The notes beneath the pieces were generated by a model. It was not told the DNA's origin and did no database searches. It was given only the letters and a program-made list of their open reading frames with translations. This document shows positions 24,904 to 36,568 of a DNA stretch of 64,000 bases, one piece after another. Where the stretch lies: the NCBI GenBank assembly GCA_905250115.1, contig CAJNOI010000089.1, positions 313,961 to 377,960 on the forward strand, given 5' to 3'. The first letter of the stretch is position 1. Every line of letters begins with the position of its first letter. Source of the DNA: Adineta steineri (lineage: Eukaryota > Rotifera > Eurotatoria > Adinetida > Adinetidae). Made by a program: the position numbers and the translations under genes.

Positions 24904-25057
24904 TAATATTAATTGTGATTTATTAACTGAAGAATATGTTGAACAAGTATATTCATCATCTAAATTTATATCTCGTACACTTATCATTCTTTCACTTTCA
25001 TATTTCAAACATAACGATCTTCTACATGTTCTTTTTCATAGTTTATATGTTCAGATT
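24904..25057 (+). pseudogene. Possible decayed coding remnant, unknown family
   Basis: One frame reads NINCDLLTEEYVEQVYSSSK and then FISRTLIILSLSYFKHNDLL with coding-like composition, before a stop. Further protein-like stretches continue in other frames to about 25270. No family recognised. This could be chance. Confidence 0.25.
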
Positions 25058-25966
25058 TTGTAAAAATGGTGTAAGTGTGTATATAGATTGTCAGTTTGGA
25101 TATTTATCTTTGAACGATCTGCACCCAGTTTTTTGGATGAAATTGGCCATTCTTAGTCGATATCTCTTGTTCAACACGTAGAGATCTCTTCCAAATTCCT
25201 AAGCGTATATCAAGAAAAACTCGAATATACTGCTAACTTTACTAACGTTTTTTGAACACATTTACAAAAATATAAGTCTCAAATCACAGAAATATTGTTC
25301 ATTTTATTTTTTAAAAATAAAAACATTTTTGCATAGCTGAACATACCACTGGTAAACGAATGGAAAAATACTTGACAAAATAGATTTCATCATGGAACTT
25401 AATCATTTTTATTCAATCTTTATCAAATTCAACTCACTTTAATTTCATAAGAAATATTTTTTTATTATTTATTCGATCGTTTCTTTAGTTATTCTAATAA
25501 GACGCTTTTCTTACGAAATTCTCCTTTGTATTGTCAACATAGATTAAGTAATAAAACACCTTCAAATCCTTTTCATCAAATTTCAATAAAAAAACAAGAA
25601 CAAAACGAAACTCTTTTTAATATTTGTTTTGTTCAATATAATTCATTTTGAATTCGATTTTTAGTTTCAATTTTTCATAGAAGATTTCTTTTCTCTTCGT
25701 TTTCGAACAATTTTTAAATTTTCTCGAACATAAAATCTTCTTTTCGAATAACTTCTATTTAATTTAATTTACAATACAAAATGTTTTCTTTTCTTATTCT
25801 CCGCAAAATTCAACAAAATATGAAGAATTTAACGTTTATTTGTTTTAAATTTTTAATCAAAATTATGAAATTAAGTTCAATTTTCAAGGAAAAAATTCCA
25901 AAAGACTTTTCTTCGTTCTTTTATTCAATAAATTTTTTTTTCTTTCTTTCAAAATCAAAAGTTTAT

Positions 25967-27890
25967 TTATAAAATTATTTCAAATTTTTGAATTCGATAA
26001 TTCGAATAATCAGCAACATAAAGATTCCCTTCATCATCAAAAGATAAACCCTTGGGAAAATTCAGTTGATTGAATTGATTTCCTTGTCCATTTCCACCAA
26101 CAATAATTTCACCTTCTTCTTTTCCTTCACACCAACGCATTACTCGATGATTCCACATATCTGCCACATAGATTTGACCCAAATCATCAACAATTACTCC
26201 TTGAGGATAAGAAAATTGATTGAACTTTTTTCCTTGACCATTTCCTCCAGCCACAACTATTCCTTCTTTTGCATCTTTTCTCCATTTCATCACACGATGA
26301 TTGTCTTTATCTGATATATAAACAGATTCATCTTCATCAACAAAGATAAAAGTAGGACAATTAAATTGATTGAGTTGATTTCCTTTTCCATTTCCACCTG
26401 CCACTACAATTCCTTCATTGTATTCTCCTATTTTCCATCGTCTCACTTCATTCTCTATACAATCAAAAACATAAAGAAATCCATTTTTATCCATTGCCAA
26501 ACCATAATAGTCAATGAGAATTTGTTGATTTTGATTCAACCATTGAATCACTCGGCTGTTCCCACGATCAGCAGTGATGATTGAATTATTTTGTTGATCA
26601 ACAATCATATAATTGATACATTTGATTACCTTTGTCATTTCCACCTGCAATGATTTGTCCTTCTTTTGCATCATATTTCTATTCAACAATACGATAATTA
26701 AAACAATCAGCAATAAAAATATTTTTGTTTTTATCAATGAAGATTCCACCAAGACTATTGAGTTGATTTAATTCTTGTCCTCGTCCATTTTCAGCAGCCA
26801 CAATGATGGCATTTTGTTTCCATTTGTTGAATTTTGTTTCTAGAAAATGATAAAAATAAAAGACTTTCATGAAAACAAGAAGCAGTAGTGTCGAAATTGA
26901 AAGTTGAACTCAATTATTCACACACATCCAACTTAGCAACACCAAAATACACTCACACCGTACAATGAATAAATCTATCATCTCTATGCAGATTTTCACA
27001 TTGAAATATAGTCATTCAAGTTTTTACTCTGCTTCATATTAGACGATAAAATATGTTTAATTTAGAAAATAAAATCTGAGAAGTTCAATCTTTTGAAATT
27101 ATTTTTATTTCACTAATTTCTAAATTATTTATTTGAATAATAAGATATGATATTTATCTTTCAACACACTTCATTGCTATTAATTCATTTTCAATATAAA
27201 TAGAAAAATAAAAGATTACATATGCAAACAATGAAAATCTTTTATACGTATGGAAAGATTTAATTTCTATTTTTATGAATAAATAAAATAAATTTCTCAA
27301 TGTTTTTTTTATTCGTACTATGTCTGTTTAAAATAAATTTATAGAAAATGAGACTTTTTCTTTTAGAACTAATTTCTTAAAAACTTACTTTTTGATAAAA
27401 TAATTGAAATTTGATTAATAAGTGATTGTGAATCTTCTTTAGCAGAGATATTTGATGGATTAATTAGTTCTTCTGTAATTTCTATTACTTTAATTATTAC
27501 TTAAATTAATTTCATTATATTCATTTTCCTCATGAATTTGTTCAGAAAAATCATTAAAGTTCTTTTCAATATCATTAAACCATATCTGTGAAAATTCAGT
27601 GACAATTTCTCTGTATTCTTTTTCTTTTTCTTGGATTTTTCAATAGTATTTCTTTCCCATTGATCAATTTGTTGTATTAATGAATGATTTTGTGGATTTC
27701 GTTTTTGTTCATTGATTCTCTGTTTAAATTGATTATAATCATTAATAATATGATTTAATTCTTCACTTAATATTTGTCGATGTTCTATTAAATGTATTAA
27801 ACAAAATTTTTTTGAACATCCTTCACAAGAATATGCTATTTTGTCTTTATTACATGTAAAATATTATGTTTTGTTATTTGCCATTGCCAT
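25967..27890 (-). pseudogene. B-box/coiled-coil/NHL-repeat protein, degraded copy
   Basis: Transcript order runs from 27890 down. The start MAMANNKT is followed at once by TAA where related proteins have a sense codon. The reading then continues as FTCNKDKIAYSCEGCSKKFC (B-box-like zinc finger) and a coiled coil (HRQILSEELNHIINDYNQF...). At least two frame changes follow (near IEKSKKK and after NEINLSNN). After a probable intron (about 27387-26843), NHL blades resume at 26842 (TKFNKWKQNAIIVAAENGRG). A TAG at 26679-26681 replaces the Trp of the intact copy, and a short deletion at about 26625 shifts frame. The remaining 4-5 blades (25967-26610) are open. The intact relative is the plus-strand gene at 53444. 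With five or more lesions this copy cannot make the full protein, though the 3' ORF could still encode part of a propeller. Confidence 0.85.
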
Positions 27891-28469
27891 CTCTTTGAAT
27901 AATCTTCTTATCTAGTTTTATAAATATAAACTTAATAACTCAATGACTAATACAAACATTACTCAGTAGTAAAAGTAATCTAAAAATAATTTTTTTATGA
28001 GAAAATTTCATTGATAAAATTGATATATTATCTAAATAGGTGGACTATAACTGGAAATTAATTTCTTTTTAATTTCAAATAAAAATACAAAATATTTTTA
28101 TGATGTTTTCGTAATGAGAGAATATTATAATGTAAGTTTGGATTTAGGTAAAGATTAGACATTGATCGACATCGATAACTATACTCTCCAGATGGCAGCA
28201 GGATGTAGAACCCATTAATTTGTGATGAGTTTCAAACTTTTACTCGAGTGAGTATGGGTAGCTGTTGCGATGGGTATGAAACATCCACGTCTATAGACAC
28301 ACCCTCAATACCACGAAGCTGTTATTACTTGTGGTTTGATTCAATTTGTTCGCCCAGAGAATAAAGCATGTTTATGTTAACATGAGAGTTCACTGTTTAT
28401 TTGTACATCATTTTTTTATTATTATTATCAATACTTTTGCTGTAACAAAAAAAAATTGTGATACAATAT
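27891..28469. other. Intergenic, no gene seen
   Basis: AT-rich. A weak G-rich/C-rich inverted pair lies at about 28240-28310 (GAGTATGGGTAG and CACACCCTCAATAC), possibly an old member of the hairpin family. Confidence 0.5.
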
Positions 28470-30588
28470 TCAAATTAATTTGTATTTTTTTAAAAATTCA
28501 ATTATTTTAAAGAGAAATTGAAGAATATATCCATTTTGTTCAGCATATTTTGGTCGAACAGTATTTCGTACAGAAAATGCTTGTTCAAATCCATGAGCTA
28601 TACGTAAAAGCATTGATTCTGACCATGCAGTTCCTGCAAACATTAAACCATAGGGTTCATCATTTGATTTATTAAAACCTAATGGAACAACAATCAAAGG
28701 ATAACCAGTAAATGAAGCAAATATAGTAATTTCGTGTGCAGTATCAGGTATGATAAGTCCATCTAATTTATATTGAGCTAATCTATAATAAAAACAAGAA
28801 TAATTCTTATAGAACATGATTCAACTCTTTTAACACGAAGTTAAAAAGTGTTAGCTAATTAGATGTCATAACTCAATAAGATGAGAATGAATATTTTCAG
28901 ATAGTTCTGCTCCTAGTTTTATAATAATAATTAAATAGACAATCATAACATCGTTTAAATTCATGTTTCACAAAATAATTTACTTACATAGCATCAATTC
29001 CGTTTCGTCCACCTATTAATCGAGTTTTATTATATAGTTTCATATAATCATTATTAGTCATATTTGTTTTATTTTCAACAGAAATAAACGTATTTTGATT
29101 TGGAGAATATTTCGAATCGAATTCTTTATCAGCATGTTCAATATTAAATTTAATAATATCTTTTAGAGATCGTATTGTAGTATTTTTCAGTTCTGATAAA
29201 TAATTTATAATATCATCATGAAAATTATAAGATGCAAGAGATTCTATATATTTTGATAAAGTATCATCATCAATAATAGTGATATTAACTGGATCAATAA
29301 TAGTTGCCCCATGAATACTCATTAATTTGATAGCTTCATTTACTCTATTTTGCCTTTCATCAGTTATATTAATTCCTATAAAATAGTATTAGAGTTTTAT
29401 GCAATTGAAATTAATTCAAGCTTACCTTCACGTATAACACCTAATCGAAGATCTCGAAGTCCTTCTATACCAAGTAGAAATTGTGTATAATTTTGATGAC
29501 GAACAATTCCTTGTTGTTGTGTTGCTTTATCTCGACTATCAACACCTTGTATGACTTCTACGTAATGAAAAAGCAAAATATTTCTTTTGTAATTAATCAT
29601 ACGAGAAAATAATTTAATCTTATACCAAGTAGAAGAGCAACATCTTCAACAGTTCTACCTAGAGGTCCAACTGTGTCATGATCATGTGAGATTGGAATAA
29701 CACCTGAACGTGATGTTAAACCAACAGTTGGTTTAAGACCGACAACATTTCCACGACTTGCAGGTGAAACAATACTACCATAAGTTTCTGTTCCTAAAGC
29801 TGCTGCACATAAACCAGCACTTGTAGCAACAGCTGAACCACTACTACTTCCCTCTGGATCACCATTAGCGACATAAGCTGAACTATAACAATATTAAATA
29901 TTTTTTATTTTTGTTGATTAAAAATAATTTACTAAGCTAATCCACCACGTGCAGACCAGCCTCCTCTTGTTGCATTTTCTGATTTGAAATTACTCCATTC
30001 TGACAATGATGCTTTACCAAGAATAATTGCACCTGCTTTTCGTAATTGTTGAACAACAAATGCATCTCGTGGTACACGTGAACCAACCAATGCTAAACTA
30101 CCAGCTGTTGTTTCCATTTTATCATATGTTGCAATATTATCTTTGATAAGAATAGGTATTCCATGTAGAATTGATCTGGAACCATTTATTTGTCGTTCTT
30201 GATCAAGTGCATTGGCAATTTCAAGTGCATCAGGATTAGTTTCAATAACTGCATGAAGTGGATGAGAACCTTGTTGATTAACCGCATCAATACGAGTTAA
30301 ATACCAACGAACAAGATCAGATGATGAATAACGACAAGTTGATAAATCTTCTGCTAATGTTTTAATATCTACTGTTATTGGATCTATTAAAGGAATAGGA
30401 GAATAAGTTGAACATGATGATTGAGAGATTCGTGAAGAATTTATTGATATACTTATAGAATCTAAAATATATAATTGTTAGAATTTTTCTTATTATATTT
30501 TTTTTGACTTACTTAATATAGCATCACTATTTGTAGTTTTCAATAAAACGATATTTAATATTAACAACAACACATCAATATTATACAT
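28470..30588 (-). CDS. Secreted amidase-signature hydrolase
   Basis: Six exons, 30588-30513, 30461-29933, 29882-29626, 29557-29426, 29375-28988 and 28782-28470, give 564 aa with consistent phases. The first exon encodes a hydrophobic leader ([20 protein letters not shown]), so the enzyme is probably secreted or lysosomal. The amidase core is complete: the Lys of the catalytic triad in [12 protein letters not shown], the cis-Ser in [16 protein letters not shown], and the nucleophile Ser in [13 protein letters not shown], followed by [11 protein letters not shown] and [16 protein letters not shown]. The C-terminal part has [18 protein letters not shown] and PYGLMFAG. Amidase-signature enzymes cleave amide bonds; the substrate is not predictable here. 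The sequence resembles the GatA-like amidases of bacteria, fungi and plants more than animal FAAH, so horizontal origin is possible but untested. Five short introns show it is fully adapted to this genome. Confidence 0.88.
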
Positions 30589-31150
30589 TTAAAGCTGTTT
30601 ATCTTTATCTCTGATGATAAAGTAACAATTCTTATTTACATTTAATAGTTAAACATGATCTATACAATATCGATAGTATCATTTTCTTTCGTCCGGCACG
30701 ATTACAACGTTTCACATGTTACAATAGTCCTATTTTCTTTTTCGTTCTTTTCATCTTCATTCATAGTTTGTAACTGTTTATTTTAACTTGTTTATACGAA
30801 GAATTAGTTATTTTTCGAACTTACAAATTGAAAACAAAAAGAATAATATGCATTTTAGTCGAGTCCATAAGACATGTAAACAAAACAGATCTTATGGAAA
30901 TTTCATAGAGAGAAAAATAGGATCTCTGTTACTAATTTAGGATTGTTGTAAGTAATATCAACTATCTAGTTTGATAGATCTTCGATGATGAAATATACAA
31001 ATCATCTAACTTCAATATCGAAAATAATAATAAAAAATATTTATTAATCAATTGAAAAATAAATAAAACAATTTCTAGTACTTTCGTAATTAAAACTTTA
31101 TTGACTTTGCTTTCAAACATAAAACAAAACAAATTGAATGAATTGTAGAT
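30589..31150. other. Intergenic, no gene seen
   Basis: Probable promoter side of the amidase gene next to the 3' side of the P450 remnant. No motif recognised. Confidence 0.6.
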
Positions 31151-31445
31151 TCAACGTTTCTCTAGTTTGATATATACTCCATTGGGACGAATAACATGTG
31201 TTTCATCATGTTCAAAACCTTGTTTAATTCTATTACTCGGTAATACAATAAATGGACGAAGTAATTGTGCTAAGCACATTTTCAATTCCATCAAAGCAAA
31301 TCGCATCCCAACACAATTTCTTGCATCTATACCAAATGAATAGTAAATACATCTGGTTGAATAATACTTCCTTTTTCGATTTTATGACCACAAATATTTG
31401 TTAATGTATTACATTCTCTTGTCATAGCTGTGGTTAAAATCATAT
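31151..31445 (-). pseudogene. Cytochrome P450, C-terminal remnant
   Basis: The minus strand encodes FGIDARNCVGMRFALMELK, the heme-binding loop with its axial Cys, followed by CLAQLLRPFIVLP, VIRPNGVYIKLEKR and a stop at 31151. Just upstream, in another frame, is RECNTLTNICGHKIEKGSII and QPDVFTIH, which in intact P450s lies 40-60 residues before the heme loop. The intervening segment is missing and the frames do not join, so this piece is broken. It resembles CYP3-clan enzymes. The matching N-terminal piece lies at 33.9-34.4 kb on the same strand. Confidence 0.75.
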
Positions 31446-31838
31446 GGATGAGGCGAATTTCTCTAATAAGCACATCTACACAAACTTAACTCATTATACT
31501 AGAAAGATGTTACTACTATACATTGATAATATTATCCTTTTCGAAAATTTAATACAGACACATCATGTAGGTAGATCAAATGTGTATGAACGATATTTGT
31601 GGTGTATAGCTATTTCTCTTATTTTTTGTTTTTTATATTTTTTAATCTTTGAAAAGCTTTGTGGTGCTAGTAAAATTGTCCCTTTAGGACCGGCATGGTC
31701 AGAGGGTCGTTATCTCGCTAATAAAAAAAAGTCTTTCTTTTTTCATTTATTAGTTCAAATAAAAAAAAAGTATCGATTTCGTGTACTTTTACATCGAATC
31801 GAAATGTTCACATTTTCAGATAATCATCGAGTTGATTG
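31446..31838. other. Spacer between the P450 remnant and the EF-hand-like gene
   Basis: An open frame spans 31444-31875 on the plus strand, but its protein is unlike any family I know and its 3' end overlaps a well-supported minus-strand exon. I see no gene here. Confidence 0.5.
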
Positions 31839-32604
31839 TCATTCTTCGCCTGTCATTTGTTTTACGATGGCATGAATTTCGGCTACAGTTATTGATCCAT
31901 TCGTTTCAGCAATTACAAGAATCTTTTGAAGAGCTTTGGCTTGATCACTATTTGATTGAGCAATACTCTCTTCGTCCTATAAATAAATAAACAAACGGAT
32001 TATTTTGATAAAGCGAAAACTGTGAAACAATATAGTATGTTTTATGTCTACCATTTTCTCTGACATGTCAATGCTGTGAGTTATTTAGAAAAGCTGCTAG
32101 TCAATTGTGTGTTGATATGTGAAAAATTAGAGCATATATATACTACTCATTTTTTTTCTTTTTATTTTCTTCGTTGACTAGTCAATGAAATGGTCTACCA
32201 TTGTCTTTATATAACATTAAGCACTGACCGATTCATTATCATCGTCATTATGTATTGGCTGATTTAGCAGCTGTTTTACCAAACAACGAAAGCTGTCCAA
32301 GTTAATTCGACCAATACCTAGAGAAATACAACAATAGATTATTATTTTGTATGAAAACTAGGAGAAAATAATAAAATATTCACCATCAGTATCTGATTCA
32401 TAGAAAAGTTTTTCTATGAATGACTTTGATGCACGAATATGAAGACAGGAAAGTGCATCAACTATAAATAAACACATTTCATCAAAATCCGTAATATAAA
32501 AAAAAATACTACATACCAGTTTTATCGAAATCAATAGCGCCATTAATGTTCGGTTGCATATTAAATGCATCCTCAATTGTTATACCATTATCATTGAACG
32601 CCAT
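31839..32604 (-). CDS. Small EF-hand-like protein
   Basis: Four exons, 32604-32517, 32461-32384, 32317-32229 and 31976-31839, give 130 aa; phases agree. Helix-loop-helix pattern: FIEKLFYESDTDGIGRINLD then SFRCLVKQLL, with a loop DTDGIGRINLDS that lacks the Glu at position 12, and an earlier ITIEDAFNMQPNINGAIDF that also looks EF-hand-derived. An acidic stretch (HNDDDNESDEES) leads to a C-terminal helical segment with AETNGSITVAEIHAIVKQM, another degenerate loop. Ca2+ binding is therefore doubtful. The ATG lies 7 nt after TTTATAG. The gene sits between two halves of a broken P450 on the same strand. Confidence 0.65.
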
Positions 32605-33959
32605 CGATAATCTATAAAGAAAAAAGTGTGTGAAAAAGTAAATCTAAATATCGAATGAATGGCAAAACTATGAATGCAAGATTATATTTATCTAAGAAAG
32701 TATTTTCCTCTTCTCTTTTTCTTGTAATTATCACATGTTTATATGAAAAGAAAGGGTTAAAATAGAAAGAATGGAAAATATTCACCAATTTGAAGACAGT
32801 CGTATCATACCACTGCCGATCGACAGTTAGTATTCACAGAAGAAATGAACCAATCACGACAGAGCGAAGAAACGAAGATTACATCAGATAAAATGAAATT
32901 TAACTTCTTAGATACTATAAAGTTTATTCAAAAACAAAAGACAATCAGTACATAATAATGTACTCATTCAATTATATTTCAGCTTTAAATTAGTAATACG
33001 TAATAGATTTCAAAGATTGCTATGTTTTGTTTCTCAACTTGATGTCTTATTTGCATATAATATGTACTAATGATTACGAACTAACATTCATTTCTACGTC
33101 TGTATAATAGAGTATAATTACTAAAATTATAAATCAACATGAAAATCATATATAAATATAACAGTTTTTAAAAACTTATACATATTTCACTTGATTAATG
33201 TTTCTTCTAGTACGATATAATCTATTGACTATATAGTTTTATGTCTTGCGAAATTGTGGTTTGTTTTGCTAATTTTAGAATAGCGATATGAAAACTTTTC
33301 TCCGCTTATTTAACTAATGGTTAAACATTTGTTGAATAGTTGTTGACTAACATGAAAAGATCAAAATTAATAATATCTTTCTAATTGAAATTGGCTTGAA
33401 GTTCTATTTGAAATGAACTTAAATAAAAATGTAAGATTAAAAAAGAGAAAAGATTCATTGAATACTTTTCTGTTATTCACATAAAAAATGTTTTTCGTAA
33501 CCTTTCGTTAGAAAATAATGTAATATGCAACACCAAAGTTTATCGATAGTATTGAAACCACTAACAAATTTAGGATAGTCCAAAAAGTAGCGGTGGAGAT
33601 CCGATTTTACTTTATAAAAATCTTTCAGAAACTTTCTTTCTATAAAAATTTTCATAAGATCTGTTTTGTTTACATATCTCATACTTCCACCAATGGTATA
33701 GTGAGTAATTGTAGAATAATTGTTCATAGAAATAAGATAGACAACTGTGATTGTCACCGCTGAAAAGACAAAATGAAGATGCATCGGATCGTCTCTTACA
33801 GTTTTTTCTAACATTGCTTTATCAAGTATTTTTCTTGAATTTTTTATGAAAAAAGTCGTATCAGAGGTTCGACTAAATATGCATATTATTCATTTCAGCC
33901 TTTCGCACGTTTTAGACGTTCAATTAGTGGTTTAAATTTATACTTGATAATTGAAAATT
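32605..33959. other. Intergenic between the EF-hand-like gene and the P450 N-terminal remnant
   Basis: A minus-strand ORF of 113 aa (33473-33814) is open but not recognised. Because it follows the P450 remnant on the same strand it may be part of that ghost or chance. No other signal. Confidence 0.4.
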
Positions 33960-34435
33960 TGATGTAAACAATTTACAAAAAATAGATGAGAAAATCCTGG
34001 AACATACGATTCTATGTGCCTTCATCTCTTCGTACCAAAGATTGAAAAACAGCAGTTTTCTATCTTGTTTCTACTAAAGTTTATTGTAAAAAAATCAACA
34101 TCAGATACGACATACATTGATCGAGAAACTTCAAATAATCCATATATTGAACCATATTGTTTTGTCCATTTTTCTAATTCCCATGAATAAGAATGAGTTG
34201 ACCAAATAAAAGTACAAGCGATGGACCTAGTAGAACATGTTGTTTAAAATATTCATATTGAGATTTTATATACCATAAATAATGAATAATTAAACAGATA
34301 ACTATCGTAAGAAGTATAAGAAAAACTAACATGTTTTTTAAAAAAGGTATTTTTTTTCTCGGATGAAGCAGGTTTTGATGGTAGAAGAAAGACATCGTTG
34401 GTTATACTCTCTCGGGTCAAATCGATCAAATTCAC
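33960..34435 (-). pseudogene. Cytochrome P450, N-terminal remnant
   Basis: On the minus strand: a hydrophobic anchor (MLVFLILLTIVICLIIHYLW), then YFKQHVLLGPSLVLLFGQ (the Pro-rich hinge region). After a frame change comes WELEKWTKQYGSIYGLFEVS and RSMYVVSDVDF, which is diagnostic of the N-terminal part of CYP3-clan P450s. Stops and shifts follow. No complete P450 can be read through this stretch. Confidence 0.7.
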
Positions 34436-34812
34436 AGTGGAAATGTTGGATAATTTGATAGCAAATAATAATATATGTATAAATATTTTTCAGATAAAAT
34501 CAGTATGACTATTGCTATATATATATTTCTTAACTTTCATTCATATTCCAGTTTATAAAATAGTCTTTTTTTTATCAATGAAACTGTTTAGTATGAATTC
34601 AGTTTTAATTAATCGATACAACTATCAAAGTCATATTATTAACTTGATATATATGAAAAAAAGCAATGACCAGCTGTTGCCAATGTAAAATATAATAATC
34701 AGTATTTTTTAAAGCATAGAGGAACAACTATTAATATAATGTGAATTGTGTTATAATACTTTTATGCAAGGAAACTGAAAGATATGACACTCATCAAAGT
34801 GTGATAGAGAAG
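34436..34812. other. Intergenic, no gene seen
   Basis: AT-rich. Nothing recognised apart from the adjoining Pol III terminator. Confidence 0.6.
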
Positions 34813-34825
34813 GAAAAAAAAATCG
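34813..34825 (-). terminator. Pol III terminator of the tRNA-Lys gene
   Basis: On the transcribed (minus) strand a run of nine T starts within a few bases after the tRNA 3' end. Confidence 0.75.
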
Positions 34826-34898
34826 CGCCCAACGTGGGGGTCGAACCCACGACATTGAGATTAAGAGTCTCACGCTCTACCGACTGAGCTAGCCGGGC
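34826..34898 (-). tRNA. tRNA-Lys (anticodon CUU)
   Basis: The reverse complement folds as a 73-nt intronless tRNA: acceptor GCCCGGC/GTTGGGC with two G-U pairs, D arm GCTAGCTCAGTCGGTAGAGC, anticodon loop CTCTTAA with CTT at 34-36, T arm CGTGGGTTCGACCCCCACG, discriminator G. It closely matches animal tRNA-Lys(CUU), and the internal A and B boxes are intact. Confidence 0.97.
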
Positions 34899-35463
34899 AC
34901 ATCTATTTTCGGTAAAAAACATCATCACATTCCTCAAAGTTTGTAATTAAAATGGATTAAATGCGATTTTCACTGTTGGAATCTTAGAAAAATTTTATCC
35001 GCTGAAATATTTTAACGTGCTAAAAGTCGAATATCGTCTATTTTTGTTCATTTCGATAAATGTATTACAGTTACTGTTGTCATGAGAAAGTAAATCAAAA
35101 AGTATATCATAATATTTCTATTCAATTGTAGCTAAGCTTTTCGACAAAAGAAGTATGTCGTTAAAAAAAAAGATAAGCAAGTAAATATAAAATACACAGG
35201 TAAATGTAGATGTACATAAACAATACTATAGAATAGACCGCTGACTCTGTTAACAATAAATATGATGCATTGCATGGGGGAACTCGATCAAATTATTTTC
35301 ATTTCATTCACTTGAAACACATTATTATTATCTTGTAATATATCATTTTAAACTTACAAGATATTAAGAATGAAAAGAACGATATACTTCATAAACTGAT
35401 AAAGAAAAAAAAACTAAAACATTCAGAATAAATCTTTCTTATTTTATATTATAGTTTTCTTTT
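34899..35463. other. Intergenic, no gene seen
   Basis: Spacer between the tRNA and the ZIP-like gene. No motif beyond AT-rich sequence. Confidence 0.6.
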
Positions 35464-35469
35464 AGATTC

Positions 35470-36568
35470 ATGGACATTAATCCTTATCTTCTACTAATTT
35501 TATGTACTTTAATTATTGTTATTAAATCAAATTCTGATTTGTGAACGTTGTCAAAGAAAATATGCAATATACGAATCATTTATTGATATGAGTGATTTCG
35601 ATTTATTTCAAAATAATTTATTTTTATCGATAGTATCGATAAATCTAATTCCTATTATAATAATATTTCTTCTGAATTCAATAATACTTGTTCGACGATA
35701 TCAATTATTATTAATCATTTTTCTTAGTTTTGCATCAGGTGGTCTATTGGCTGATGTATTCATTCGATTATTTCCATCTACAATTGATTTATATAATAAA
35801 TCAAATGAAAATGAAAATCAATTTCATATTGATCATCAACATAATAATCATGCTGGTTTATTTATTCTAACTGGTATTCTTCTTTCATTTACAATTGAAA
35901 AATTTCATCGATATTTTCAAAGTAGATTTTTCCTAATTAAAATTCTTCTAATATAGATTTCTTTTCTTAAAGACAATAATGAACAAATATCAACTTCAAC
36001 ACCTATTCATATCTTAGCTTATTTATTTTTATTGGCGGATATTTTACATAAATATACAAATAATTTATCTCTTTTCTCGATTCTTTTATCAAAATCATTA
36101 ATACGTAAGCTATGATATATTGAAATTAAACAGTTTTTATTTATTAATTAAGATTCAACTCTATTGATAATTAGCATTATTTATGAAACATTGTATGTAT
36201 TTTATGGTTATGCTATTCTAATTCATAGTGGATGGACTTCATCTAAGGTAAAAGAAATTTAATAATTGATTTGTAATAATAAACATATTATATTAATCTA
36301 GATAATTCGATATCAATTATTAGCAGGATTTATTAATTCAATTCTTTTCTGGTTTGATCTTCAATTTTCATTGAATATAAAATTACGACTACGATTATAT
36401 CAAATATTTTTACCAATATTAGCTGGTATACTTATTTATATTTCTACAGTACATATTATGCCAAAAGTAATTGAAAATATCTATGGAATAAAAGGAACTA
36501 TTTTAAAAGTTAATACTTTTGTTATTAGTGTTCTTATTGTAGTCTATTTAAAACAATCGAATAAATAA
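35470..36568 (+). pseudogene. ZIP (SLC39) family protein without metal-site histidines; frameshift at the leader
   Basis: Exons about 35470-35921, 35973-36104, 36153-36247 and 36302-36568. The ATG at 35470, 4 nt after TTTTAG, opens a signal peptide (MDINPYLLLILCTLIIVIKS) that stops at a TGA near 35542. The rest (CERCQRKYAIYESF...) is in another frame, so one indel is needed. From there four exons keep one frame. Family features: FASGGLLADVFIRLFPS (ZIP7/13 have GGLLG-F-HL-PH), AYLFLLADILHKYTNNLS (normally HNFTDG), IIYETLYVFYGYAILIHSGW (normally HEVPHE-GD-AILVQSGW), then RYQLLAGF and ISTVHIMPKVIE. Most metal-coordinating His/Asp/Glu are replaced, so zinc transport is unlikely. It may be a pseudo-transporter with another role or an early pseudogene. 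A HIDHQHNNH loop remains. Confidence 0.65.

Larger units (their letters stand above)
23993..25966. other. Gene-poor region, right part
   Basis: Holds the telomere-like hairpin at 24404-24463 and a possible coding remnant at 24904-25057. The last 500 bp (about 25450-25966) match the 3' flank of the intact NHL gene (54425-54950) in inverted orientation, so they are the 3' flank of the NHL pseudogene rather than unique sequence. Confidence 0.55.

Noticed and set aside
31444..31875. 143-aa plus-strand ORF
   Set aside because: No family match and its 3' end overlaps a minus-strand exon with good splice sites and coding pattern.
33473..33814. 113-aa minus-strand ORF
   Set aside because: Open but unrecognised, within the area of P450 decay; not enough support for a gene call.
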